Part shown: positions 32,401-44,229 of the stretch, piece after piece | How the letters are laid out: every line of letters begins with the position of its first letter | Numbering within the stretch: position 1 is the stretch's first letter | Source: Ligula intestinalis | Lineage: Eukaryota; Platyhelminthes; Cestoda; Diphyllobothriidea; Diphyllobothriidae | DNA: 64,000 nt | Direction: 5' to 3' | Assembly (NCBI GenBank): GCA_036362985.1 | Contig: JAYGXS010000007.1 | Location: 3,722,359-3,786,358, forward strand | Notes under the pieces: generated by a model | What the model saw: only the letters and a program-made list of their open reading frames with translations | Told to the model about the DNA's origin: nothing | Databases searched by the model: none | Program-made: the position numbers and the translations under genes

Positions 32401-35400
32401 ATTCTTAAAGTGGCTTGTAAGATTCATTATCGTACATTCTTATCTTAAAATATTTCAGCCAAGTAAGAATGCCTACTTTCTACCCCCTGTAAGATTCGTA
32501 ATCTTTAAAAATGTTTTCTCAAGTAGTATGCATTTTCGGGATTATGTATGATGGCCATAAAAAGACAAATGCATAGTTTACATAAAGCACGCACCACATA
32601 TTGCTTTTCTGACCGTACGTTAGGACATTGCGTTAACGTTATGTGCAGGTTTAAAAAGGCTTCATAATTATGAGATTGTAAGACCGTTAAGAGTTCATTC
32701 ACATATCCGTTAATTAATATGCATTCCTTTTAATGAACACAATTATAATTCACACCCATTGCAAATGTCATAAAAACTTTGTGACTTCTGCCATATATTT
32801 TAGGGAAATATGCACTTTTCCTAACACAGGATATCTACAACACTGTTTGGGAATGGTGAATGCAACTACACCATCCGTTAGGGTTTAGCATTATTTGACG
32901 ATAAGGAAGAATTTTAAAAACATTAAAATACCGTTCCTTCACGAAATTTGGACAAAATGGCATAGCCTGTAACCAAATGACCACAAGAAATACTATTTAT
33001 GGCACGCTTAATATAACTGTTTTTGAATGTATTTTAGAATTGCAAATAGGGGAAGCGAATCCATACTTCTTTGCAGCATTTTTGCATTATTGCGGGCGAT
33101 CAAAAGAATGCTCCTTAAAAAGCCGGCATACCGAAGTGACGTACGTGTACAGTATGCGCTAAAAATCATGCAACGTTCCTGACGAAATTTGACTTTGTAC
33201 TTTACCATTCTAATTTGTTGAGTGAATTTATTTCTGCGAAAGCCTTTTAGTTAGGTACGTGGCTATCTTACTATGGTTTATTAAGGGAAATGGAAATTTA
33301 TTTTGGCAAAATTGGGAAAAATGTAAAACTGAAGGCAATTTCTATGCCACTACGTATGATGCAAAAAGACATTTTTAAATTGGGATTACATTATGAGGGA
33401 AATCTAAAATAAGCAAAAAAGTATAAAAGACATCGTTTCAAAAACTGAAAAATTTTGTCCGAAATTGTTCAGGTACAAATGAAGCGTGAATTGCCTTTAT
33501 ATTCGGAAACATGGAACGACTTATAGTTAAAAGATATTTATAGCTAATTAATGAAGACTTTTCACACAAAATTCTGTAACAAAGAATATTGCATTGCATT
33601 TTGTCTAACTGCAACGCCTAGATGATGATTAAGCAAAGTGGCAACATATGTTATCGTGAAGGCAATGTACAATAGGCCTTGGTAAATGTTAGTCGTGTAA
33701 AACTATACAATTGTAAAATATACGTCCTACAAATGCGTAACTTGATAATTAAACAGACAGAATAATAATTAGTTTAAAAAATGGTCCTCAAAAAGGTTAC
33801 ATGTTTATTGTTTTCGAAAGCTTATGAAAGATCCAGTAAGTAATCCACGGTCAAATTGAATTGTTTATTTTCGCGAAATTTTAAAAAAATTGTCAAACCT
33901 TCAATTTCGTTGTGCCTTTAGATTGAAAGATGTTAATATACACAGAACTTCGTCAGCTTAATGTCCATTAAAGGCCCTTCTACATAGAAAATGCATTCAA
34001 GTATTCTTTTTATCAACCTTAGAAAAAACAATATGCGATTTATCGTGCGGACATCTTTTGTGCTCGATAATTTAGCTTGCTTTTTTCAGGCATTCCTTAA
34101 TATGATTTTCATGCCCATCTTCATAAGAACTCATCTCCAAAACTCATTTTTCGGAAAACGCTTTAAACGTTTCCTTTTTTAAGGTTTGGATGTAAAGGTC
34201 AAACAGAAGACCAACTGGTGGAGCAAGAAATAAAAAACTGAAAAAGATGGAATTTATGCTAGAATTTCAAGGGCAATATTAAATCAATACTTATCCATTA
34301 ATATAAATGTGCACAAAAGCGTTGTCTAAAAAAATTTATTTTTATATGCAGAAATCGATGACGTCATTTTTTTCAGATTAACAATATATAAAAATTTATT
34401 GTTCTTTATTATAGATATTCTTACGTCTCCGGGACTTGGGGATTTTTGGGAATATTTTGTTATTTTTAACAAACTCTTGGTACTTCTTCTTTTTTCATTA
34501 AGCTTTAAATCTGCGTTGTGCTTTTCATTAATATCTTTATGTTAAGGTTAATGCGTTTACATCGGTATGCGAGTAATGATCAAACATTTTCAAACTTATT
34601 AATGTTTCACAATTTGTTTCCGGAAAGTGAAAGTTAATTTGCTTTATTTTCCAGCCTATTTTACTTTTTTACCCACTTTGTTTTACTTTGCAGCCAACAA
34701 CTGGGAGTCAGAGGCATAAGCAGTTACAACATTTTTCAAAATGTCAACTGCTTATTTACCATATTTTCAGCACAAATATATCGCACCATTTTATGTTGCG
34801 ATTTTTCCGCAGCCTTCCTTAATAGAGCTATATTCTGCAGAGTTTAATGAATTCGCCAGTGTCTAAGATTTACGTTCAATTTCTAAATTAAATATATTAT
34901 ATTTTTCTCTTGCGTTTTCGCTATAAAACAAATGTAGCCAACCCATTTTAGTGGATGTGTTTTGCAGTGCAGAAAATTTGAATTTGCAATTTGCTTGATT
35001 GTAAAATTGAAATCTTCTGGCTGCTTAACTTTTTCTTTGTCGATGGATGTATCGCAATAAAAACATATTTGTTTTTTCAGTACAGGGAGGTTATTTGCCT
35101 GTTGGCGGCGATCACGATTCACGGTTTAAGTGCTGATAGGCATGAGCAACTTGAAAAGAAACAGTGGTAGAATCCGTAAATTATGCATGAACAAAACGCA
35201 GCGGAGGCACCATTATATGCGGACTATTCCGTACTGAAGGAACCTAAACTCTGAAACTGAACTGTTGCCGATCGGGTTGGTATTAAATGCAAAATTCCGA
35301 AATTCGCAACAGATTGATAACCACTCGCAGAATGACATTGAGTAGAATTATATTAAAAAATTGTGTGGAACACGTTCACAACATTAGCCTTTCTTCTGCT

Positions 35401-35475
35401 GGTTTGGTAATAAATAGATGGATCGTTTGATTTAAAAAGTATCTTAATTGCCGAATAATTTTTAACGCTGGTGAC
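29451..35475. other. Long AT-rich gene-free stretch
   Basis: No gene supported. About 32690-32880 shows weak similarity to the middle of R1 (a CATATCCGTTAATTAATATG block and ACTTTTCC-TAACACAGGAT). A reverse-oriented R1-like CTTAAAAAGCCGGCAT block sits near 33115. The rest is low-complexity AT-rich DNA. Confidence 0.5.
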
Positions 35476-35479
35476 CGTT

Positions 35480-35790
35480 TCACGTGAATTTGGTGAGCGC
35501 CAAAACCGTATCGGTGGTCGTAAGCCACGTTCTCGCACATCTTGGAGTTGGAATCGCAGACAGGCCGGAACTAAAATCATACCGCTCACTGCCACAGCCA
35601 GAAACATCTGGAGTAGTGTATTGGGCTTGGTGTGATTGTATATAAAAAAACCACGTCGAAGGAAGTGGAAGACTTCTCAAAACGCGAATTCCCGAAGACG
35701 CAGTAGCATTTAGACAACCTGCCAATCGATATTTGGTGTTTGGGTTCGATTTGGCCGAAGCAAATGGCCACGCCAGGCGAATACATGTTA
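35480..35790 (+). mobile_element. Penelope-like element fragment, family C, linker and GIY-YIG start
   Basis: The plus-strand frame reads VSHVLAHLGVGIADRPELKS, LPQPETSGVVYWAWCDCI, a stop, KNHVEGSGRLLKTRI, then after an apparent deletion FGFDLAEANGHARR. These correspond to the V-S-x-x-x-x-x-L-x-x-x-G-(I/V)-x-x-x-x-x-P linker, the T-S-G-V-V-Y box, the Y-V-G-E-T-G-R-L-x-K-T-R-I core and the F-x-F-x-E-A-x-I-x-A-R-G segment of PLE endonucleases. The last matches FKFSEADMPARG at 38845-39095. The larger minus-strand frames here are shadows. Degenerate copy. Confidence 0.75.
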
Positions 35791-35799
35791 TGTTCAAGC

Positions 35800-36845
35800 A
35801 ATCACATTTTCTAATTCTCCTTCTCAATTCCAGGTCCTGTAGCTGCATGCTGTGTCACGTTGTGCCCCACTCTTTGAAGAAAGTGTCGCAGATTTGTCAC
35901 AAAAGTTTGCTACATCCGTTATTGGTATCATTAATAAACTGACTGATACGATATATTATGCATCTACATTTTAAGGTTTTGCAGTTGTTGAGAGATACTG
36001 ACATGCAACAGACTGCTGCTTTTTGAGTCAATTTAATAGTTAACGTCTAAAAACACGGAAATTCTTGTACAAATAGTTTAAGAAAGCGTAATCTTCGATT
36101 AAACGACTACAGGAATTAATAACTGTGTACATCTATTCCATAAAATATATTTTAAAAAATCAATGACTTTAGCGCATGTGACTTAATTAGTCATTTTGTA
36201 TAACTTCCACCTTGCAAGCGGTCAATAAGCATCTGTTTAAAATTCCAGCATCGTGACATGTCTGAAATGACTTGAAATAAGGCAACATGATAAATTATGT
36301 AACTACCACACTTAGTATCATTTTACGAGTGGCTATCTATCTTTCGCTACTTGTGGCATTTTTATGAAATAACGAACGTACTATGGTTGATGAGCTGTAA
36401 GTGTTTGGTTTTATCCATGGGTCCAACACTGGTATGAGTTCTTGTACATCAAACCTGTAAGATATTCATGTACCTGTGTCCTTAATTGCCTTTTTTCCGT
36501 ACTTACAAGCTGCCCATTAGTTCTTTTTCTTTTGATCGCCGCAACTGCTGTGCATTTGTAGTAAACAGCTTTTTGCTATGATTAATTGCCATGCGATATT
36601 AATATTTTCAAGTTCCAGAGAGGACAATTAATGCATAAATCATAAGGTATATATCACATATGCAGCATATTTTGCCTGTTGCTGTAATCAAAGATATTGA
36701 TCTACAAATACCATCTTAAGTGCATATTTTTCATAAAGCAGGGGCATTTTACTGCTGGTAAAAAGTACCAAGCTGCGATTTTGGTAACTATTATTTCAGC
36801 AGCATAGCTCACCTAGCGGAAAGAATCTAAATAAAACATTAAAGG
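35800..36845. other. Gene-free AT-rich stretch
   Basis: No recognisable coding sequence, repeat or RNA between two PLE fragments. Confidence 0.5.
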
Positions 36846-36854
36846 AAACTTTTG

Positions 36855-37330
36855 GTAGATATTAGAGGTCTTCGATATGCGTGGGCATAGCCCATCGACC
36901 GCAGGCGACAATACGCCGGCGGGTGATGCAATTTAAAGAGAGACTGCCTCCTAAAGAAACCTCTGCAGTTGTCTACAGGATACTTTGCAACAAGAAAGAT
37001 TGCAATTATGTTGAAGAAACAGGCCGCAAATTGCAGACCCGCCTTCACAAGCACAAGCGGTCAGCTGGGAGACTAGATCTAAATTCTAAACTGGCAGTAC
37101 ATGTCGCAGAGACTAACCATGACTTCGATCTTCAAGGAACAACCATTGTTGGCCGAGAAAACTCTAAAGCCGAAAGGCTGATGCTTGAGACATGGTACTC
37201 AGATGCCAATTCCATCAACAGGCATCTAGACCTCCCCGTGGCCTAGAATTTATTGCGCCATTATGAGAGCGAAGGACGAAACAAGACCAAACCGGACGTA
37301 AGGATTGCAAACGAAGACCACACGACGAAC
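36855..37330 (+). mobile_element. Penelope-like element, family B, near-complete GIY-YIG domain
   Basis: The frame 36881-37246 encodes GIAHRPQATIRRRVMQFKER, LPPKETSAVVYRILCNKKDC, NYVEETGRKLQTRLHKHKRS, LAVHVAETNHDFDLQGTTIV, GRENSKAERLMLETWYSDAN and SINRHLDLPVA. The GIY-YIG box is recognisable as VVYRI and YVEETGR; a glycine normal at YVG has become E. After a premature TAG the frame continues with LLRHYESEGRNKTK, as in the intact end at 26277. The RT is missing. The hammerhead-like 3' terminus of the same copy follows at 37510-37549. Confidence 0.88.
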
Positions 37331-37509
37331 CAGCCAAAAAAGAGGCAGAGTTACCAGGACCGTCGACCGGGTGACAAGATGCCACACTTATGGCTGTTCA
37401 TGACCCCTTGCTCCATGGAGAGCTAATTACGCCCTGAGAACCTGATTATTTCTGACAGTTGATTGGCTTATGGCCACTATAAGTACCCTCGTTGTCTTTC
37501 TACTTCTCA

Positions 37510-37549
37510 CCTCTGAAGATGGACTCCAGCAAGAGTTCGACAGCTCAGG
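37510..37549 (+). ncRNA. Hammerhead-like 3' end of PLE family B
   Basis: Order: CCT; CTGAAGA (U7 changed to A); one extra T; stem II GGACTC / GAGTTC, 6 bp including one G-T pair, loop CAGCAA; GACA where GAAA is expected; GCTC; AGG. CCT and AGG pair as stem I, and the A15.1-to-U16.1 stretch AGCU is self-complementary. AATAAA follows immediately. It lies about 180 bp after the family B frame. A second copy is at 52010-52050. Two core changes make present activity unlikely, but the layout is that of a type I hammerhead. Confidence 0.6.
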
Positions 37550-37554
37550 ACAAT

Positions 37555-38085
37555 AAATTTATTGATCTGGTGCTCGATACGTCTTCTTCCCCGTCAATGC
37601 TGAGGTATGCGTTTCAAAGATGGGTGATTTTTAAAACGTGTATTTCTGTTCCTCATCAGGTTAAGTTAGTTTTAAATAAATCAGATTTTGATCTTATGAC
37701 GCATTAAGTGTCTAAAATTGTTCACCAGATAGCGTGGAAAATTTTACGACGGAGTTAAATGTTCTTTCCTATAATGTTCCTGAATAATCCATGTTCGGCA
37801 ATCAAAATATGGGACTGAATATAGTGAAATGCATAGCCAATAATAAACTGACAATTAAAAATAGTTCAATAAACAAAACCAGTTTGAAAGAATGCCACTT
37901 TCCGAACAACCTGCATACGCCTTGATCTTACTACTAATCTACAGCGTATATCTAACACTGACATGAATCATATTAAAAAGCATTTAATTGAATAAATTCC
38001 ATGTGGAGCGAGCCTCAAGGAAGAGCGCAATAAGAAAAGCGCGCTGGCGATCGATCCAGGTTCATTGACGATAACCCATGATTTA
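37555..38085. other. Gene-free stretch
   Basis: No recognisable feature. Confidence 0.45.
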
Positions 38086-38090
38086 AATAT

Positions 38091-38247
38091 GGCAATAGCA
38101 GCAAAATGATTTATTGGATCCATATCATTTCGAGAGAGCTCGTCAGTTGCCGCCTCTCATTACTTAACGTGAATCACAAAAGAGAAGATACACAATGAAT
38201 TCGTACAGAAAAATCGATATCAACACAAGGTCATAAGGAGTCGAATT
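38091..38247 (+). repeat. Solo terminal arm of PLE family E
   Basis: Matches the arms at 20811-21024 and 21357-21573: GGCAATAGCAGCAAAATGA at the start, then TTTCGAGAGAGCTC, CAGTTGCCGCCTCTCATTAC, GAATTC, AAAAATCGATA and GGTCATAAGGAG. The inner part with the GGTCAGCAAAAAA block is missing. Confidence 0.7.
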
Positions 38248-38844
38248 TTTCCCGGTGAACTTGTACGCGGAACATTGGGGAGTTGATCGAACTACAGTAT
38301 CCTAATTATCCATATACCCAACTCGCTATTGCGTATTGGTGTCTTTAGTCGTTTTTGGTTATTTTTATGGGGTACTGGTTTTTTTAAAGCTTCGTCTTCT
38401 TTTCATAGACTTGGTAGTTTGATCTGGTCAAATTCCATGAAAAAGTTTTGCCTGAACAGCATTTATGAAACGCAGAAATATGCTAGTCAATTTATATGTA
38501 GGAACTTGAGTGAGAACATATTAGCTTTGAATACGCGTCGAGGTTATCGCAGGAGAGTAGCCTTTTCATTCAATGTACTGCAGTGTCTCTCAGTACGCTG
38601 ATATTCAACAAAAATCGAATGGTTCCTGTGGATATGCAATACATGACTGCTAAATCTCGTCAGGCCAATAAACCTTCGGACGCGTCTCGAATTTGCCCGC
38701 CCTCCGCAGGACTTGCAGGTTGATTCTATCGCCGAAGAAGTCAACATTCTAAACTGGTCTCTGCACCTAGTTTTGTCTCCTGCCTATGGGAGGCGTCAAA
38801 GAATAAAAACCGAAAGACATACTGCCATGACGAGAAACATATAG

Positions 38845-39095
38845 GGTAGTCGAGAAACTGGAAGACTTATCAAGATGCGAATTTCCTATCATGCAGTGGC
38901 CCGGTGGATAAATGATGCCAATTATCAACCTGCAGCTCGTTTGACAAGACTCTGTCATGCATTCAAATTTAGTGAAGCCGACATGCCCGCAAGAGGTGAC
39001 AATCGAGTAAACCGAGAATTTTTTGAGTCGTGGTTCGCGGGCCCCTGTCTATAAACAAGTGCAACGACCTATCTAATCTATATATTGGGTGCTGA
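38845..39095 (+). mobile_element. Penelope-like element fragment, family C, GIY-YIG domain
   Basis: The plus-strand frame reads GRLIKMRISYHAVARWINDA, NYQPAARLTRLCHAFKFSEA, DMPARGDNRVNREFFESWFA and GPCL, then a stop, then a shifted NKCNDLSNLYIGC. The F-K-F-x-E-A-x-x-x-A-R-G-x-x-R-V-N-R-x-x-x-E-S-W-x-x-G-P core matches 59520-59965. The GIY-YIG box upstream is broken near 38835 (REKLE/RETGR frames). About 80 continuous codons survive. Confidence 0.8.
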
Positions 39096-39904
39096 GGCTC
39101 AATTTGACCAAGACAATTATCCACTTGGGGAACACAGGCCAACGCGTCATCTAGCGCCAATACCGGGGAACCAGATGGCTGAGCAGTTATCAAGTCCAAA
39201 GCAACCGCGTGTGATAGAAGTTCAGCAGACCATAGCCCGCATGACGGTCATCGAGCAATTAGTGCACAAACGGACAATTATTCTCGATAGTATAGTATCA
39301 AAGTTGACTGTATCCTATAAAAGCTGCAACCTTTTGCGTGAGAATTAGCCATTGATACACTTTTTATTCCTTATTACAAGATAAGGCATCCCCGATTAAC
39401 TTAGAATCTTCAGGCGAATAAGAGTCGTTTCCAGCACTCACATCTTCCTCTTTCCGATTACTCTTGGGCTTTGCTGGTGTTTGCAAAGCTCAAACTATCA
39501 ATCCAGCCGAGAATATTATGAAAGGAGTTTTGTGAAAGCATTCTTGTTGCCTGCCTACCATATTGTCACTATTAGGGATGGTGAGCAACGTGCAGTCAAA
39601 GATAACTTTGAGTTCCCATTGTCAAAGCACACTGGAGGGCGATAAACTGACTGCCTGATGTGGTAAACACTCCCCAAGTAGAAGTAGTAGTAGTATAGCC
39701 TTACACACGTATTAAAAGCACCTTTTACAGAAAAAATTATCTTGGTCGCATGACGCACATCTGATTCCCCCAATTGTATGAAACACCCCTTACATAAAAG
39801 TTTGCGAAAGGACAAATCAAATATCCTTTTCGGGGTTGTAAGAATACGAATTACTGTATAAAATTAGAGATCAAGTTAGTGCTGACCGGGATGAGTTTAT
39901 TTGT

Positions 39905-40330
39905 TCGCAAACGTTTCGGAAAGCTTGACCAACTCTCCTTTCTCAAAGCTTAAACCGTTGTTATCAGTAAGCGATGTGAGGTTGTGGCCGTGGGCCGATC
40001 GACCTTTTTCGTTAACTGTCTCACCCTGGATCTTGACTCATCTCTGTGATAGACAATGGCAGTAATCCTGCTTCCGTTTCTGGTGGTGTTGCCATGGAGT
40101 CGGCTTCGCTTGCAGTTCTGAAGGTCGTTTTGAGCTTATCCTGCTTCTTATGCGCGTAAAAGTGGGAGATGTTGTAGGCCACAGGAAGGTCTAGACGTCT
40201 TTTGACGGAGTTGGTATCTGAGTACCGTGCCTGAAGCGTCAGTCCTTTGGTTTTTGAGATGCATCAGCCTACTATGGCCGCTGTTTGAATTTTAAAGTTA
40301 TGGCCAGTCTGTCTGATGAGTGCTGCAAGG
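39905..40330 (-). mobile_element. Penelope-like element, family B, GIY-YIG C-terminal half plus 3' end
   Basis: From 40327 downward the minus strand encodes ALIRQTGHNFKIQTAAIVG, a stop, CISKTKGLTLQARYSDTNSV, KRRLDLPVAYNISHFYAHKK and QDKLKTTFRTASEADSMATP, ending in a TGA. It aligns along its length with 25955-26277 and 36855-37330. Beyond the frame, at 39909-39955, the end has a TTGAGAA box, a stem II-like GGAGAG / CTTTCC pair, GAAA and CGTTTGC. This end differs from the one at 37510, so it is a family B subtype. Copies of the end alone are at 53150 and 54500. Confidence 0.8.
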
Positions 40331-40922
40331 TCTCAGTTCAGATCTGGTCTCCAAACCGCTACTTGTATAATCTAAGTTAATTAATTTATCTTAGCATGGG
40401 GCATTCCTAGGACAAATAACACCATCTTGCGAGTCCACTTTAATGACAAACTGACTGCAAGTTGCGCTGAGTTTGATCAGCGGATGTTACTTTTCCATCA
40501 TTGGTTATACCTTCATCTACCTGGGGCAAGTCTCCGTTTTAAGCCATTCCCGCCTTCCTGTGAGAACCGACAACTTCTACATAGTGCTATAGTGCTGCAT
40601 ACGGAAACCGGTATCGGTAGCAATTATACATCAAACACCGACTTGATATACACATGCTACAACACAACGTGAACTTTGTGAAAAATTAATCTTGAAACAC
40701 CACTGCACCATGTGACTGTCTTTATTTTCCTGACTGAAAACTTGTACCTGTTTAAAGCCACTTATAATGAACGAAGAGCGCCATTGACTGTGCATCTGCC
40801 TAACTGGACCTCCACCCGACTTGAAAAAACCAGAAGGACTCCCCAGGACCACACGTCCCCTTCAGTACGAGGTCAGGTTCTGCCGTGTCCAAAGTTTATT
40901 TGGCTGGGTGTAAATCGCTGAT

Positions 40923-41400
40923 ATGCATGAAGCATTTCAAGATGTTTTATCTGCAAAACACGAAATAAACCTGGTCAGTATCCTAGCGCATGCATATACA
41001 CAAATCCCAACTTACCATCACAGTCACTTGGACGCACTAATCTCCCACGCATCGTTTGACAAGCAGTCGAGACAAAGAGTAGGAAGGAAATTCTCGCTGG
41101 AACTGGTCGTGTCAGAAAAAAAACTAGGCACCTTAAACCTTCAACATAAAATGCCTCTTATTTCTGCATGTGTACGTCTGAGTCACCCTCGTAGGCTCTA
41201 GCGAGGTGAAACAGCGTTACCAGAAGGACGCATCTACTGTATGGATGGGGGAAAAGGAGAAACGCGTTACGCGTGCACACACAGGACATGATGCATATCG
41301 TGGATGGAAGGTTCTCTAAAGGAGAAAAAAGGTAGCAGCAGGTTATTCTGCGTTATGTGCGATTCTTCCATTTCTGCTGCTGCTACTACTGTTGTGGTCT
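40923..41400 (+). repeat. Dispersed repeat R2, copy 1
   Basis: Similar in order to 42425-43270: ATGCATGAAGCATTTCAAGA and GCAAAACACGAA at the start, then a GAGGTGAAACAGCGTTACC block, GATGCATATCGT, and a TGTGGTCTTCTGAATTCC block at the end. A 92-codon frame (40923-41201) has no recognised relatives and is not preserved in the other copies, so I do not call it a gene. Confidence 0.5.
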
Positions 41401-41600
41401 TCTGAATTCCCGTTTTTAGGCAACATTTTACTTAACCGTTGCGTCGGTAGCGTGTTGCCTGCAAATCAGAAAGCTAGTAGTTATTTGTTCTGCTTCTTTT
41501 ATATCCACGCGCACACCTGTCATGCAATTCGAAAAACTCATTTTTAAATATAGATGTTTTGAGAAGAAGGTGACTCGATCGCTGAAACAATACCTTTATT

Positions 41601-41645
41601 GGCTTGAAGTTTCGACAATCATCGCGAATTCATCATCAGAGATAT
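41601..41645 (-). ncRNA. Hammerhead-like PLE terminal segment (family D), solo
   Basis: Minus strand: ATATCT, intact CTGATGA, then TGAATTCGCGATGATTGTC (an imperfect stem II around the GCGA turn), intact GAAA, CTTC and AAGCC, followed by AATAAA. Both core boxes are intact. Pairing of stem I and the first stem II pairs is poor. Confidence 0.55.
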
Positions 41646-42420
41646 TAGCAGAAAACGGGGGCAGACACGAGTTTTAGTTTGGTCCTTAAAGCGTATATTT
41701 CAGCATCTCCTGAACACATGATTTCCTACAAATATAGAGAGCAAAGCAATGTATAACTGGATGCATGGCTAACTATAGTTGAGGTAGAAGAATATTCTGC
41801 AATAATGCTCTGAGCTTGTCAGTAGGAAACTTTCCCACGTAACTTTTTAATTCCTGTTTATGATTTTAGTTTTGTGCTTGAGTTTAACCTGCCCAAAGTA
41901 CTCGATCAGAAACACTTGCATGATAAAGAAAACGCGTACGATTGTCCTATTGGTTACGTACAGTGTTTCACAATTATTAACGGGAAGCCGTATTTTTAGT
42001 TGTATTTGCAACTAAAATTGTTGGTATCACCTGTATGAAAATGAATATTGTTACCAAGTTACTAAAAATATGTAAGTTTGCAGAAGTATCAGTGAAGCTC
42101 GTTTAACGATAAAACCATGTGTAACCGTCTTAATTATACGCTAAAAGCCAAAAGTGAATTTTTTTAAATATTAGTACTTAGTCATCGTCTGTTTGGTGAC
42201 GGTCGCACATACAATCCTTTTTAGTCGTTGGGTGTGTTTTGTATTCTTTCCCAATTGAATGGGTAATATTCACAGTTTTGGGTGAAGAGTAAATGAGCTC
42301 TGGTACAATGTTTAAGGTTAAATAAGGGGGTTTAAATATTAAAATTTGGATTGAACTTATGCTTTTTTGTAAGGTTTGAGGTCGTGTTTAATGTAGACGT
42401 TTTACGATAGGCATTAGGAT
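41646..42420. other. Gene-free stretch
   Basis: No feature recognised. Confidence 0.45.
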
Positions 42421-42424
42421 TTAA

Positions 42425-43270
42425 ATTACAGTCGTAGGCGTTTCGGAGGTAAAGCAGCGTTAGCCGAAAGGCGCATTCAGCCTGCATGTCTACACAGGAA
42501 ACGATGCATATCGTAGAAAACGGTTCTTTTAAATCAGAAGCAAAGAGGTAGGTTTTTTCGTTAGGCATGCGAGTTTTGCTTCTGTGGTCTTCTGAATGCC
42601 TATGTTTGCTTGTGTCTGTCTCACGCAGACTGTTTATTCCGTAGTAGGGTCTAGATGAAAAACGCCATTACCAGACGTCTACCCGAGTTGAACAACAAAA
42701 ACAACACCCCACATCAATCCATCCCCACCAGCGATACCAGTACGAAATCAGCTTCTGTTCTGACCAAACTTTTTTGTCTATTGTAAGTAGCTGAGGATGA
42801 TATTACCATGCACGAATTGATATGAATGAAGCGGCGTTTCAAGATGTCTTTTTGCCAAAACATGAAGACCAATTTCAAGCGAATATAAACGTGCGAGCGC
42901 ACTTATAAACGTCGGTGACAAATAAGTGTCACAGCTCTTTGAACGCAATAAACTCCTATGATACACATTGGAAAATGTAATGGACGGGGAAAATACGCCC
43001 TTGCAAGATAAAACGCCATATTGTGGTAGTTTCAACATCTAATACCTCCTTTTTCAGATCTACACTTAGCCTTACCTTTTCTGTGCTAGTGAGATGAAGC
43101 AGCGTTTGCAGACAGACGTATTGAGCGTACAGCAGGTGGTCAGTTATGCGGAAAAGCGTTAGGCATGCAAACACAATGTACGTGGGGTAAAAATATCCTC
43201 TAAAAGCGTTTGACTTTATTCCGCTTAAACTGCGTGACTCTTTTTCGCTGCTTTTGCTTTCTGGATCCTG
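42425..43270 (+). repeat. Dispersed repeat R2, two further partial copies
   Basis: 42425-42600 carries GGAGGTAAAGCAGCGTTA, GATGCATATCGTAGA and TGTGGTCTTCTGAATGCC, matching the 3' part of copy 1. 42815-43270 carries ATGAATGAAGCGGCGTTTCA followed by GCCAAAACATGAA, then GAGATGAAGCAGCGTTTGC and AGGCATGCAAACACA, matching the whole of copy 1 loosely. Class unknown; no coding region is conserved between copies. Confidence 0.45.
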
Positions 43271-43529
43271 TCTTCAGAGCATGTTTTTTTAAATTTTATC
43301 GTTCCTTAGGTGGTTTTTTGGCTGCCTCGCACACCTGTTCTAGCAGTGAAAAAGGTTATTCTTAAAACCATCTCCTATCATTATATTGAAGCATATTTAA
43401 GTACACTAACTTTTTACTAGTTAAAAATGCGGATCAAAATATGTATTCATAGAAGGACATACATCTTGCATAGAGACAAGCGCGACTGAAATGTCCACTT
43501 CTGGCCTATAGGCTATCATTAGGCATTTG

Positions 43530-44110
43530 TCGACATCTAACAAACAAAGTCACGGATTCGCATCTCGGATGTTGTTACCCATGGGGCTTGTTAGTGTTAG
43601 AGCTGCACAGAAGATGAATCAACACTTTAGCCATCCTCGGGTCAGGACGACAAAGAGACAACAACAGGCGATAGCGCCATCAGCAAAAAGGGCCAATTTA
43701 TGCGCGACAATCAACTACCGACAGCACATCAGGTTTTCGTGCAAGCTTTGAGTTACCCCGAGGACATCAACATCACATGATGGCTGCCCGGATAAGTGTC
43801 CAACGCAGGGACCTTCAAGTGCCGACATTACAGCAGGACGCAGGAGTTACGCGCACTGGAAGCAGGGCCGTCGGGTTGTTTCACTGAGAGATCCTCAGCA
43901 TCACACGACGGTTACCCAGATAGGCGTCCAGCACAGAGATCAATAAGTAGAGACAAAGGGCGAAGTTGTGGGCCCTTAACTACGCTGTCGCGACAGGAGG
44001 CCAGATTAGATTGTCCAAACGGAAGCGTGCTGCCGACGAACAGAAGACAAGATACAAACGAGGAGACCTTGACGCAGACGAGACGCAGAAGCTGATGTAC
44101 ACATAGAGAC
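43530..44110 (+). other. GC-richer unassigned block with an internal direct repeat
   Basis: This block is richer in G and C than its neighbours and open for 99 codons at 43796-44095, with an Arg/Ser/Thr-rich translation I cannot assign. A ~50-bp segment at about 43769 (CATCACATGATGGCTGCCCG, then GTCCAACGCAGGGA) is repeated in direct orientation about 124 bp later (CATCACACGACGGTTACCCA, then GTCCAGCACAGAGA). It could be a degenerate repeat unit or an exon. Confidence 0.35.
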
Positions 44111-44229
44111 TAATGCAGTAAACTGTTCTCTACTATCCTGCCTATCTTTTCGACAAGTAAAAGACATAAAATGTACGGCTTCTTTTAGTGGAAAAGGCCA
44201 GAAATGGCCACAGAGTCCTCTTACATATT

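Noticed and set aside
35480..35848. 122-codon minus-strand frame as a gene
   Set aside because: The plus strand of the same bases encodes recognisable Penelope GIY-YIG segments; the minus frame is a shadow.
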